The notes under the pieces: model-generated
Told to the model about the DNA's origin: nothing
What the model saw: only the letters and a program-made list of their open reading frames with translations
The model's database searches: none
Source: Namhaeicola litoreus
GTDB lineage: Bacteria; Bacteroidota; Bacteroidia; Flavobacteriales; Flavobacteriaceae
Length of the DNA: 64,000 nt
Assembly: GCF_042679565.1 (NCBI RefSeq)
Contig: NZ_JBHTMY010000003.1
Coordinates: forward strand, 496,001 to 560,000
Direction of reading: 5' to 3'
Program-made: the position numbers and the translations under genes
In this document: positions 8,311-15,883 of the stretch, in pieces
How positions within the stretch are numbered: position 1 is the first letter of the stretch
Layout: the number at the start of each line of letters is the position of its first letter

Positions 8311-9534
8311 TTAATGCTCATTCATTCGGAAATCAGGATATGCACTCATTCCGTGTTCATGTAAATCTAAACCTTCAATTTCTTCTTTTTCAGAAACTCT
8401 TAGGCCTATTGTTTTTTTGATGGTGAAAAGAATGATAAATGAAGTAACCAGGCAAAATGCTCCTACAGCAGCCACACCGATTAATTGATCCAAAAATTGA
8501 CCCACTCCTGCTTTATCACCAAAAATTCCTACCGCTAAAGTTCCCCAAATGCCACAGACCAAGTGCACTGCAATCGCTCCAACCGGATCATCAAGTTTAA
8601 GTTTATCTAGCAGGATTACTCCTAATACAATAATTACACCTGCTATTAGCCCAATTATTAATGAGTCAGTTACACTCATCAGATCCGCTCCTGCTGTGAT
8701 ACCTACTAATCCGGCTAAAATACCGTTTAAAACCATTGTGATATCATAAGATTTGAAAATTGCATATGATGTAAAGAATGCTCCAACCGCACCTGCGGCA
8801 GCGGCGATACAAGTTGTGACTAATACGAGTGACACTAGTCCGGGATCTGCACTAAGAACTGATCCTCCGTTAAAGCCAAACCATCCGAACCATAAAAGGA
8901 AAACACCAATTAAGACAAGTGGAATATTATGACCTTCTATGGCTTTTGTATCTCCATTGTATTTGCCAATTCTAGGGCCTAATAATATAACAGCGACAAG
9001 GGCTGCCCAGCCTCCAACGGAGTGTACTAGTGTTGAGCCGGCAAAGTCGTAAAATCCAAGTTCGTCTAAAAATCCACCGCCCCATTTCCACATCCCAACG
9101 ATTGGGTAAACTAAGCCTACATAGATTACAGAAAAGATTAAAAATGCGTTTAATTTGATACGTTCAGCCACAGCTCCCGAAACTATAGTTGCGGCAGTAG
9201 CAGCGAACATAGCTTGGAACAAAAAGTCTGTATAATAGGTGTAACCGGGATTATAATCTGCGGTAAGCCCGTTTTCGGGAAGACTTAAGCCAAATCCGGC
9301 AAATCCGAAAAACCCTCCGGCAAAATCTTCACCAGGGTACATTAGATTGAATCCAATAAATGTATAGGTCAGTAAGCCAATAGACAAAACCATGACATTT
9401 TTGAATAGGATATTAATAGTATTTTTTGATCTCGTAAGACCTGCTTCTAATGTTGCAAAGCCTAAATGCATGGCGAAGACCAAAAAAATTGATACCATCA
9501 TCCAGACATTATTTATTGTAAATATATTTTCCAT
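8311..9534 (-). CDS. amtB: ammonium transporter Amt
   Basis: A 407-aa inner-membrane ammonium channel with about 11 membrane helices. Key residues can be seen: the periplasmic binding-site Asp and first pore His in DFAGSTLVHSVGGW, the twin pore His in AIAVHLVCGIWGTLAVGIF, and the GFNGGSVL segment. The cytoplasmic tail ends in a His-containing sequence (LDLHEHGMSAYPDF). It is the last gene of a porin-glnK-amt operon, 8 bp after glnK. GlnK is expected to plug the channel when nitrogen is plentiful. Confidence 0.96.
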   Translation of the reverse strand: MENIFTINNVWMMVSIFLVFAMHLGFATLEAGLTRSKNTINILFKNVMVLSIGLLTYTFIGFNLMYPGEDFAGGFFGFAGFGLSLPENGLTADYNPGYTYYTDFLFQAMFAATAATIVSGAVAERIKLNAFLIFSVIYVGLVYPIVGMWKWGGGFLDELGFYDFAGSTLVHSVGGWAALVAVILLGPRIGKYNGDTKAIEGHNIPLVLIGVFLLWFGWFGFNGGSVLSADPGLVSLVLVTTCIAAAAGAVGAFFTSYAIFKSYDITMVLNGILAGLVGITAGADLMSVTDSLIIGLIAGVIIVLGVILLDKLKLDDPVGAIAVHLVCGIWGTLAVGIFGDKAGVGQFLDQLIGVAAVGAFCLVTSFIILFTIKKTIGLRVSEKEEIEGLDLHEHGMSAYPDFRMNEH

Positions 9535-9542
9535 GTTTTTTG

Positions 9543-9881
9543 TTATTTTAAAGTTGCTCCTCCTTTTTCTCCTGTTCTAATTCTGTATGTTTCCTTAACA
9601 TCTGAGACAAATATTTTTCCATCTCCTACTTCACCTGTATAGGCTACTTTTAAAATGGTGTCAATAGTAACTTCTTCAAAGTCATCATTCACAACAATAG
9701 AGATGTATCTCCTTTGGATATCGGATGTACTATATGCGATACCGCGGTAAACGTGTCCTTGCTTTTCATTTCCTACACCGGTTACATCCCAATAGGTAAA
9801 GAATGTGATTCCTTTTGCATGTAAGGCATTTTTCACTTCCGAATATTTTGACTTTCGGATAATTGCATCAATTTTTTTCAT
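9543..9881 (-). CDS. glnK: nitrogen regulatory protein P-II (GlnK)
   Basis: A 112-aa trimeric signalling protein that senses 2-oxoglutarate and adenylate nucleotides and blocks Amt. The T-loop has YRGIAYST with Tyr50, equivalent to the uridylylated Tyr51 of enteric P-II. The B- and C-loop motifs AYTGEVGDGKIFV and YRIRTGEKG are intact. It sits directly upstream of amt, the classic glnK-amtB pairing. The T-loop tip (STSDIQRRY) differs from enteric GlnK; whether the Tyr is modified in this lineage is not shown by the sequence. Confidence 0.95.
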   Translation of the reverse strand: MKKIDAIIRKSKYSEVKNALHAKGITFFTYWDVTGVGNEKQGHVYRGIAYSTSDIQRRYISIVVNDDFEEVTIDTILKVAYTGEVGDGKIFVSDVKETYRIRTGEKGGATLK

Positions 9882-9893
9882 AAGAGTTTTGTA

Positions 9894-10934
9894 TTAAAAT
9901 TTATAAATAGCCGCTACTAAAAATGAACTTAAAGAGCTGGTTGGATCTAGATCTCTATCTAAAAATGTGTCTTCACTTGTAGAATCTAATCTAAATTCTG
10001 GTTTAATGATCAAGTCGCCAACAGTATAACTTCCTGTAAGTGTAAAAGCGAATACAGATCCATCTCCATCTTCGTCGTAACCTCCAATAGCTCCTACGCC
10101 TCCATCAGATTCAGCAAAATATTCACCTCTTAGACCGATTGCAAAATTGTCTGTTGCTTGAAGTTGAGGGTACAAAGCAACACCATAAAAACTTCCAAAA
10201 TCATCATCGTAATAAGTGCTGTTTAAACCTAAAAAGAAATTGTCTGTTAGATCGAAACCTGTGGTTAAGTCAATTTGAAACTGTGGTCCAAACAAGAAAT
10301 TTAAATAAGTTCCGTCATAGCCCAATTGAGCTCCAAAAGTGTAGTTATTTGTTGGATTGTACTCTGTCCAATCATTGTCATTCATGAATGCCACCATGGC
10401 AGACCATTTATCAGAAATAGCATAATCAGCTTTTATACCTGTATGAGAAAAGGGTCCGTAAGAGAACATGTATGAAGTGCTGTAATTGAAATTGGGTACT
10501 GGAGAGATGACCTCATAACCCAAAAAAGTGTTGAAATTACCAAAAGTAAAAGTCAACTTGTCGCTAACATTCCAATAAACATATAACTGATTTACGATGT
10601 TCGCACTTGGTTCAGATAAAAATACGGCATCTGCTCCCCGAGGGCCAAAGACTAGATCTGCAACTGCCCCTACTTTTTCTCCTTCATAAGAAATGATCGT
10701 ATTTACCATTCCTAATGCAAATCCGTTTAGGTTGGCAAATGAAGTATTGGGGGATTGAGAATTTTCTCCTCCGTTGGGTGCATTCAGGTTCTGTCTGAAA
10801 TAGGCATCTACACTTCCCGAAAAAGAAAAATTCTTCTTAATTTTTTCCATTGTACTTACCTCTGTAGAATCTACTTCTTGGGCACTAATCAGTGTAGTAC
10901 TTAATACGGTGAGAATGAATAATAATTTTTTCAT
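9894..10934 (-). CDS. outer-membrane beta-barrel protein of the ammonium operon
   Basis: A 346-aa protein with a signal peptide (LLFILTVLSTTLISAQ) and alternating aromatic/hydrophobic strands throughout. It ends in a C-terminal Phe (FLVAAIYKF), typical of outer-membrane barrels. It resembles the Bacteroidota 'outer membrane beta-barrel' porins often found before glnK-amt. It is the first gene of the operon, 12 bp before glnK, and may bring ammonium or small N-compounds through the outer membrane. That function is inferred from position only. Confidence 0.8.
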   Translation of the reverse strand: MKKLLFILTVLSTTLISAQEVDSTEVSTMEKIKKNFSFSGSVDAYFRQNLNAPNGGENSQSPNTSFANLNGFALGMVNTIISYEGEKVGAVADLVFGPRGADAVFLSEPSANIVNQLYVYWNVSDKLTFTFGNFNTFLGYEVISPVPNFNYSTSYMFSYGPFSHTGIKADYAISDKWSAMVAFMNDNDWTEYNPTNNYTFGAQLGYDGTYLNFLFGPQFQIDLTTGFDLTDNFFLGLNSTYYDDDFGSFYGVALYPQLQATDNFAIGLRGEYFAESDGGVGAIGGYDEDGDGSVFAFTLTGSYTVGDLIIKPEFRLDSTSEDTFLDRDLDPTSSLSSFLVAAIYKF

Positions 10935-10975
10935 AAAGATTAAATATTTGTTAGTAATTGTTTAAAATGTCGTGG

Positions 10976-11018
10976 TAAAAGTAAAATAAATCATATAACC
11001 CCCAAAAAAAATAGGGGT
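10976..11018 (-). promoter_or_regulatory. promoter and candidate operator of the ammonium operon
   Basis: On the minus strand TTTG (11003-11006), a 19-bp spacer and TACTTTTA (10976-10983, seven of eight consensus bases) form a promoter 42 bp upstream of the barrel gene. An inverted repeat ACCCC-N11-GGGGT (10998-11018) overlaps the TTTG box. Its G and C runs stand out in this AT-rich region. Confidence 0.45.
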
Positions 11019-11250
11019 ACGAGTGTAATTATTATTATTTTAAAAAAAACAACCCATTAAAAATGAAGGGTGAATAAAAAATGAAAGTAAAAAAAATCAA
11101 ATTACTAGTTGTATTTTCTTGTAATTTGATTTTTTATAAAAAATAGAAGTCGTAATTAACCTTAAAATGATCTTTTATGCATATTGAAATGTTCTCTTGT
11201 ATAAAGTCGAACTTATTTAATTATTTATTATGCACATTCGAAAGTATCAT

Positions 11251-11258
11251 TATATTTG
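11251..11258 (+). promoter_or_regulatory. -7 box of the DUF4177-like gene
   Basis: TATATTTG is a perfect TAnnTTTG match, 46 bp before the ATG at 11305. No clear TTTG lies at the right distance upstream. Confidence 0.45.
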
Positions 11259-11304
11259 TTTTTAGCACATCTTTGAGCTAGCGAAATATTAAATTCTAAA
11301 TTAA

Positions 11305-11472
11305 ATGAAAGAATATAAAATAATTAAACAGATCGGTACAGCAGTAAAGTCGCAACAGGATTTCGAAGATCTTATTAATAGTTATGCAAAAATGAGATGG
11401 GAGGTAGTGAATTGTTTTACGCATCGGGGGATTATCAAAGCACTCTTGGTAAGGGAAATAGAAGATAAATAA
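11305..11472 (+). CDS. DUF4177-like small protein, 55 aa
   Basis: The frame MKEYKIIKQIGTAV...THRGIIKALLVREIEDK has the DUF4177 pattern: an N-terminal strand MKEYKIIK, an amphipathic helix with an aromatic end (FEDLINSYAKMRWEVVNCF) and a C-terminal strand ending in an ILxRE-like ALLVRE. It has its own TAnnTTTG box upstream and a strong terminator 4 bp after the stop, so it is a self-contained unit. Function is unknown; DUF4177 proteins are small cytoplasmic proteins found widely in bacteria. Confidence 0.75.
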   Translation: MKEYKIIKQIGTAVKSQQDFEDLINSYAKMRWEVVNCFTHRGIIKALLVREIEDK

Positions 11473-11476
11473 GAGG

Positions 11477-11510
11477 TAGCCGCAATTAAGCGGCTATTTT
11501 TTTTGTTTCT
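11477..11510 (+). terminator. terminator of the DUF4177-like gene
   Basis: TAGCCGC-N6-GCGGCTA (11477-11496) is a 7-bp GC-rich stem followed by eight T, then GTTTCTTTT. Confidence 0.92.
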
Positions 11511-11563
11511 TTTTAATTAAAATGATATATTTATAATATCAAAATAATATAAATAGACTTATT

Positions 11564-12421
11564 ATGGAAGACGAAAAAATTATAAAAGTTCAGAATGGTT
11601 ATATGTTTTTAGCTATAACTATTTTTGCTATTGCTATTGGTGTTTTTGGCATAACTCGAGGAATGATGCTCTCAGCCCTGCTATTTGTTTTTGGATTTTT
11701 TATGTTGCCTGGGTTCTTTTTGGTAAATCCTAATACCTCCAAAGTCTTACTTTTATTTGGTAAATATATAGGTACTGTAAAAGAGAATGGTTTCTTTTGG
11801 GCAAATCCTTTTTATACCAAAAAGAACATCTCTTTAAGAGCGAGCAATTTTGATAGTGAAAGAGTTAAGGTAAATGATAAATTAGGTAATCCCATTATGA
11901 TTAGTACGATTTTGGTATGGCGTGTGAAAAACACATACAAAGCAGCTTTTGAAGTAGATAATTATGAAAATTTCGTAAGAGTTCAGTCTGATGCTGCAGT
12001 TAGGAAATTAGCAAGTCTATACCCTTATGATAATTTTGAGGATGATGGGGCAGAGGAGGAAATTACTTTAAGGGCAAGTGTAAATGAGGTAAGCGAAGCT
12101 TTGGAGAAAGAATTGTCAGAACGATTAGATATGGCAGGAATTGAGGTGTTAGAAGCTAGAATAGGTTATTTGGCTTATGCGCAAGAAATTGCTAATGCTA
12201 TGCTAAAAAGGCAACAAGCGACTGCTATCATCGCTGCTCGTCATAAAATTGTGGAAGGTGCTGTGAGCATGGTAGAAATGGCCTTGGACGAATTGAGTAA
12301 AAAGCAAATTGTAGAACTGGATGAAGAGCGAAAAGCAGCGATGGTGAGTAATTTAATGGTGATTTTGTGTTCTGATAAAGATGCTACACCTATTGTGAAT
12401 GCAGGTACATTAAATCATTAA
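11564..12421 (+). CDS. SPFH/band-7 domain protein
   Basis: A 285-aa protein with two N-terminal membrane segments (about residues 12-32 and 34-55). An SPFH domain follows: FLVNPNTSKVLLLFGKYIGTVKENGFFWANPF, then ISLRASNFDSERVKVNDKLGNPIMIS. Helical EAR-type sequence after it (GIEVLEARIGYLAYAQEIANAMLKRQQA) is the oligomerisation part. It probably forms membrane microdomain or protease-associated scaffolds like stomatin and prohibitin. No NfeD partner is adjacent. The 54-aa Arc-like gene follows 22 bp downstream and may be co-transcribed. Confidence 0.88.
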   Translation: MEDEKIIKVQNGYMFLAITIFAIAIGVFGITRGMMLSALLFVFGFFMLPGFFLVNPNTSKVLLLFGKYIGTVKENGFFWANPFYTKKNISLRASNFDSERVKVNDKLGNPIMISTILVWRVKNTYKAAFEVDNYENFVRVQSDAAVRKLASLYPYDNFEDDGAEEEITLRASVNEVSEALEKELSERLDMAGIEVLEARIGYLAYAQEIANAMLKRQQATAIIAARHKIVEGAVSMVEMALDELSKKQIVELDEERKAAMVSNLMVILCSDKDATPIVNAGTLNH

Positions 12422-12443
12422 GATAAGCTGTAATACAGACAAA

Positions 12444-12608
12444 ATGAAGAAAAAGGCTTTTGCTTTGCGGATTGATGAAAATGTTCTAAATGCAATCGAG
12501 AAATGGGCTTCTGATGAGTTTAGATCTACCAATGGTCAAATTGAGTGGATGTTGTCCAAAGTTTTGAAAGATGCGAACCGTTTTCCGAATAAAAAAAAGG
12601 CGGATTAA
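12444..12608 (+). CDS. Arc/ribbon-helix-helix-like small protein, 54 aa
   Basis: The frame MKKKAFALRIDENVLNAIEKWA...GQIEWMLSKVLKD has the Arc/MetJ-type order: a short basic strand (KAFALRID), helix A (NVLNAIEKWASDEF), a turn with TNGQ, and helix B (IEWMLSKVLKDA). In Arc-family proteins the strand pairs to bind DNA. It follows the SPFH gene by 22 bp, and its last two codons lie inside the shared terminator. In Bacteroidota such genes often follow SPFH genes, so it may be a small regulator or accessory of that protein. Confidence 0.75.
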   Translation: MKKKAFALRIDENVLNAIEKWASDEFRSTNGQIEWMLSKVLKDANRFPNKKKAD

Positions 12609-12622
12609 TTTCCGCCTTTTTT
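12591..12622. terminator. bidirectional terminator holding both stop codons in its loop
   Basis: AAAAAAGGCGGA (12593-12604) pairs with TCCGCCTTTTTT (12611-12622), leaving the loop TTAATT. TAA at 12606-12608 ends the plus-strand gene and TTA at 12605-12607 is the stop of the minus-strand peptidase gene. Both lie in the loop. Confidence 0.92.
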
Positions 12623-14746
12623 ACTCTTTGGATGAACCAATTTCATTTCTTTCATTAATCGCTGGTTTCCCGCATACTTATCTATGATAAATAAAATATA
12701 GCGAACATCAACCATAATATTTCTACAAATAGAAGGATCGTAAAAATAGTCACTCATTGTTCCTTCCCACACCCGATCAAAGTTTAATCCAATTAGATTT
12801 CCCTGGGCATCTAAAGCCGGACTTCCTGAATTTCCTCCTGTCGTATGATTTGTGCCAATGAAATTAATGGGTAACTTGCCATTTTCAGCATAGGAACCGT
12901 AGTTTTTAGACTCATAAAGTGACATCAGTTTTTCTGGTAGATCAAATTCATAATCTCCTGGCACATATTTTTCCATCACTCCTTCTAAATAGGTTACAGG
13001 TTCGTAATAAACAGCATCTTTGGGCTGATAACCTTTCACTTGTCCATAGGTTACCCTAAGTGTACTATTTGCATCAGGAAAAAAACGTTCCTTAGGAAAG
13101 GTTTCCATCAAACCTTTCATATAATCTTTTTGCAAATCATTTATTTTTAGTTGAATGGCTTGATACTGAGGTTGAATGTTTTGATAGTATTCAATACAAA
13201 GTTTCTTACCAAAAGCATAGGCCACATCATTATTTAATTTTTTTAAAACTTCATCGAAATTTCCTGTTAGCAATTCAGTTGCTTTATTTTGATCTAACAG
13301 ATTTGATTGACTATAAATTTGCGTTGTAAGTTCTTCAATACTGTTAGTATTTAATTCGTCTATTACATATTTTTTAGGGCTTTTCGATACATAAATTTCC
13401 ATTATTTTTTTAAAAACCTCCTGATCAACTTGGGCGCTGTAGTTTTTGTAAAAACCCTTTAAACTATTCAGAAGTTTCTCTCTCTCCATTTCAAATAATT
13501 CGGGATTCTTTGTTACTTTTTCTTCAAATTGATAAAGTTGGGTTGTTTGCCTTAACAATTCTATATTTCTATTTACAACCTCGCCCCAATAAGCTTGCGC
13601 AAGAGCAATTTCTTCTAACTCGGTATAGTAATTGTTAAATGTCGGTATGATCTCTGAATACGACCTGTTATTGGCTACTTTTTTTTGAAATTCACTTTCT
13701 AGTTTCTGCTTTTTGGCTACGGCATCGGTTTTTGTAAGACCTTGGGTTTCGCCAATCCATTTTTTCCAATAATTTGCTGTACTAGCATATTTAGCAGCGT
13801 ATTGAATTTTAATTTTATTATCGGCACGCATATATTTGTCGATAATTTTTAGGGCATTATCTCTGATTTCTATTTTTGCAGGATTGATCGTTTTTACAAG
13901 TTGATCAATAGCAAAGGAGGGTAAATACTCATCTGTGCTTCCTGGAAATCCAAAAACCATAGTAAAATCACCTTCCTCAACTCCGTCTAATGAAATAGGT
14001 AAGAAGTGTAAAGGAACATAAGGTTGATTTTCTTGACTATATTCTGCCGGACGATTGTTTTTATCTGCATAAATACGGAAAAGCGAAAAATCTCCTGTAT
14101 GTCTGGGCCACATCCAATTATCTGTATCAGAACCAAATTTGCCGATGGATGAGGGTGGAGCCCCCACCATCCTAATATCTTTGAATTTTTCTGTTATAAA
14201 AAGCATGTACTGATTGCCTTTATACATGGGTTTGACCATAGCTTCTTGCCACTCTTCTTTATTCGCATCAGCTAGAATCTGGTTGATATTTTGATCAATT
14301 TGAGATTGTTTTTCTGATGGATTCATATCATTACTCACGCCATGTAAGGCAGCACTGCTAACATCTTCAATGCTTTTAATAAATGTTACATACATTCCTG
14401 GGTTTGGTAATTCATCGGATAATTTTTCAGCCCAAAATCCATCAGTTAGAAAATCTTTTTCTACCGTAGAATGTGATTGAATTGCCCCATAACCACAATG
14501 GTGATTGGTGAGAATAAGTCCTTGGGGTGAAATTATTTCACCTGTACAGCCTCCATTAAAATGAATAACTGCATCTTTTAAACTGGCATTGTTCACATCA
14601 TAAATATCTTTCGCAGAAAGTTTACCGCCTAATTGATTTATTTCTTTTTCATTCATTCCTTCGAGTAAGGAAGGAATCCACATACCACCTTGCTGTGCAA
14701 AAATCAAAGAGGTTAGAAGCATAAAGAGTAAAGTAATTTTTTTCAT
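12605..14746 (-). CDS. dpp11: S46 family dipeptidyl-peptidase (DPP11-type)
   Basis: A 713-aa exported serine dipeptidyl-peptidase with a signal peptide (TLLFMLLTSLIFAQ). The catalytic elements are TNHHCGYG (80-87), RHTGDF with Asp219, and GNSGSPAL with Ser640. Arg658 sits 18 residues after the catalytic Ser. That is the spacing of Ser655 and Arg673 in Porphyromonas DPP11, where the Arg gives Asp/Glu preference; DPP7 has Gly there. It should therefore release acidic dipeptides from peptides in the periplasm. It converges with the Arc-like gene, with the last 4 bp overlapping. Confidence 0.9.
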   Translation of the reverse strand: MKKITLLFMLLTSLIFAQQGGMWIPSLLEGMNEKEINQLGGKLSAKDIYDVNNASLKDAVIHFNGGCTGEIISPQGLILTNHHCGYGAIQSHSTVEKDFLTDGFWAEKLSDELPNPGMYVTFIKSIEDVSSAALHGVSNDMNPSEKQSQIDQNINQILADANKEEWQEAMVKPMYKGNQYMLFITEKFKDIRMVGAPPSSIGKFGSDTDNWMWPRHTGDFSLFRIYADKNNRPAEYSQENQPYVPLHFLPISLDGVEEGDFTMVFGFPGSTDEYLPSFAIDQLVKTINPAKIEIRDNALKIIDKYMRADNKIKIQYAAKYASTANYWKKWIGETQGLTKTDAVAKKQKLESEFQKKVANNRSYSEIIPTFNNYYTELEEIALAQAYWGEVVNRNIELLRQTTQLYQFEEKVTKNPELFEMEREKLLNSLKGFYKNYSAQVDQEVFKKIMEIYVSKSPKKYVIDELNTNSIEELTTQIYSQSNLLDQNKATELLTGNFDEVLKKLNNDVAYAFGKKLCIEYYQNIQPQYQAIQLKINDLQKDYMKGLMETFPKERFFPDANSTLRVTYGQVKGYQPKDAVYYEPVTYLEGVMEKYVPGDYEFDLPEKLMSLYESKNYGSYAENGKLPINFIGTNHTTGGNSGSPALDAQGNLIGLNFDRVWEGTMSDYFYDPSICRNIMVDVRYILFIIDKYAGNQRLMKEMKLVHPKSKKGGN

Positions 14747-14765
14747 TTTTAACTATCTATTTTTA

Positions 14766-15758
14766 TTATGGTGTATTATATTCGATGCTATCTACGGCAT
14801 TTTTTAAAAAATTTGGGGCTTTAAATCGATATCCGATATACATTTGAAAGAATGAACGAGAAGTATTGAAATCAACCAATGGATTTTCATCTCTGTTCAA
14901 AAAATTCCCGTTAAAATTAAATCCACCAAAAAAATCTTTCGAGTTGTATCCCATGCCAAAATCTAATAGTAAAATAGTTACCAATGCCGAATTTTCGGTA
15001 GTTTTATTTACCATATCTGCTTCGCTTATTCTTCTGCTATATTCATAACCCAAACCAGGAGCAAAACCTGCATTCACAAACCACCTTTGATTGATGACAA
15101 AATTGTAATAGTATCCGGCCGTAATAGCCGCATCAAAAATATTAAAGGTTTCATTAATTGATGAATCTGAGATCTTATTGTATTTTAAAATAAAACTCGG
15201 CATAAAAGTACCGGCACTTTTTCGCTGAATTTCTGTTTGGTTAATAAGTGATTTTAATGAATACTTTTCATTAAATCTGTAGCGGGTAATAGATCCTACT
15301 ATCACTGATTTAAGCTTAGGTAAGATGATGTAGTCATCATAACCCGGCAAATAATCATTCCCGATTTTAATATCAGAAATATAGTATCCCTGTGTTTTAC
15401 TGTATTCCAATGTCTGTAACCAATTGTTTAAAAAAACATCTCCTCCTATTTTAAATACTTTTGTTTTTCCTTTCTTGTCGCTGTCTGCATTTGCAAAAAA
15501 TGTTGGTGTATAACCCAATTTAAAGGAGAGAAACCTGTAATTTACCGCAAGGCGCATTTTATAATTCAAATTAGGTACAATAGAATAGCTCAGCTCATTC
15601 TCATCAAAATCAAATGATTCTATATCATTATCAAGGCCAAATCTTACATTAAGCGTGTTGGTCATTTCTTCAATAAAATCTTTAGAAAATCGTCGATCGA
15701 AATTCTGACCCTGTAACCACAGAGGAATAAAGATTATTGTGAAAAAATACTTGTACAT
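14766..15758 (-). CDS. DUF4421 family exported protein
   Basis: A 330-aa protein with a signal peptide (YKYFFTIIFIPLWLQGQ) and then beta-rich sequence rich in aromatic pairs, including YRFLSFKLGYTPTFF and the end MYIGYRFKAP. This suggests an outer-membrane barrel of the DUF4421 family known from Bacteroidota. The start at 15758 (MYKYFF) gives a clean signal peptide; the longer frame adds 12 residues before it. It lies 19 bp upstream of the S46 peptidase gene on the same strand, so the two may be co-transcribed. Function is unknown. Confidence 0.75.
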   Translation of the reverse strand: MYKYFFTIIFIPLWLQGQNFDRRFSKDFIEEMTNTLNVRFGLDNDIESFDFDENELSYSIVPNLNYKMRLAVNYRFLSFKLGYTPTFFANADSDKKGKTKVFKIGGDVFLNNWLQTLEYSKTQGYYISDIKIGNDYLPGYDDYIILPKLKSVIVGSITRYRFNEKYSLKSLINQTEIQRKSAGTFMPSFILKYNKISDSSINETFNIFDAAITAGYYYNFVINQRWFVNAGFAPGLGYEYSRRISEADMVNKTTENSALVTILLLDFGMGYNSKDFFGGFNFNGNFLNRDENPLVDFNTSRSFFQMYIGYRFKAPNFLKNAVDSIEYNTP

Positions 15759-15883
15759 AAAATTGTAATAGTATTCAAAAATAGGTGAAACCAAAGAATA
15801 TTTACAAAGATTAAAAGAATACTTTTCTAACTTTTATAAACGAAGCATTCATAAATTTATATATTAGCCAAAATTTTTTTGAA

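Larger units (their letters stand above)
10935..11304. other. 370-bp intergenic region between the ammonium operon and the DUF4177-like gene
   Basis: Besides the promoters listed separately, this stretch holds a 15-bp stem (AAAAAATCAAATTAC at 11091-11105 with its complement at 11121-11135; 15-nt loop) bordered by A and T runs. It resembles a bidirectional terminator, although no gene of over 30 codons ends there. The only reading frames are tiny (for example 21 codons over that hairpin) and I do not believe them. Confidence 0.5.
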
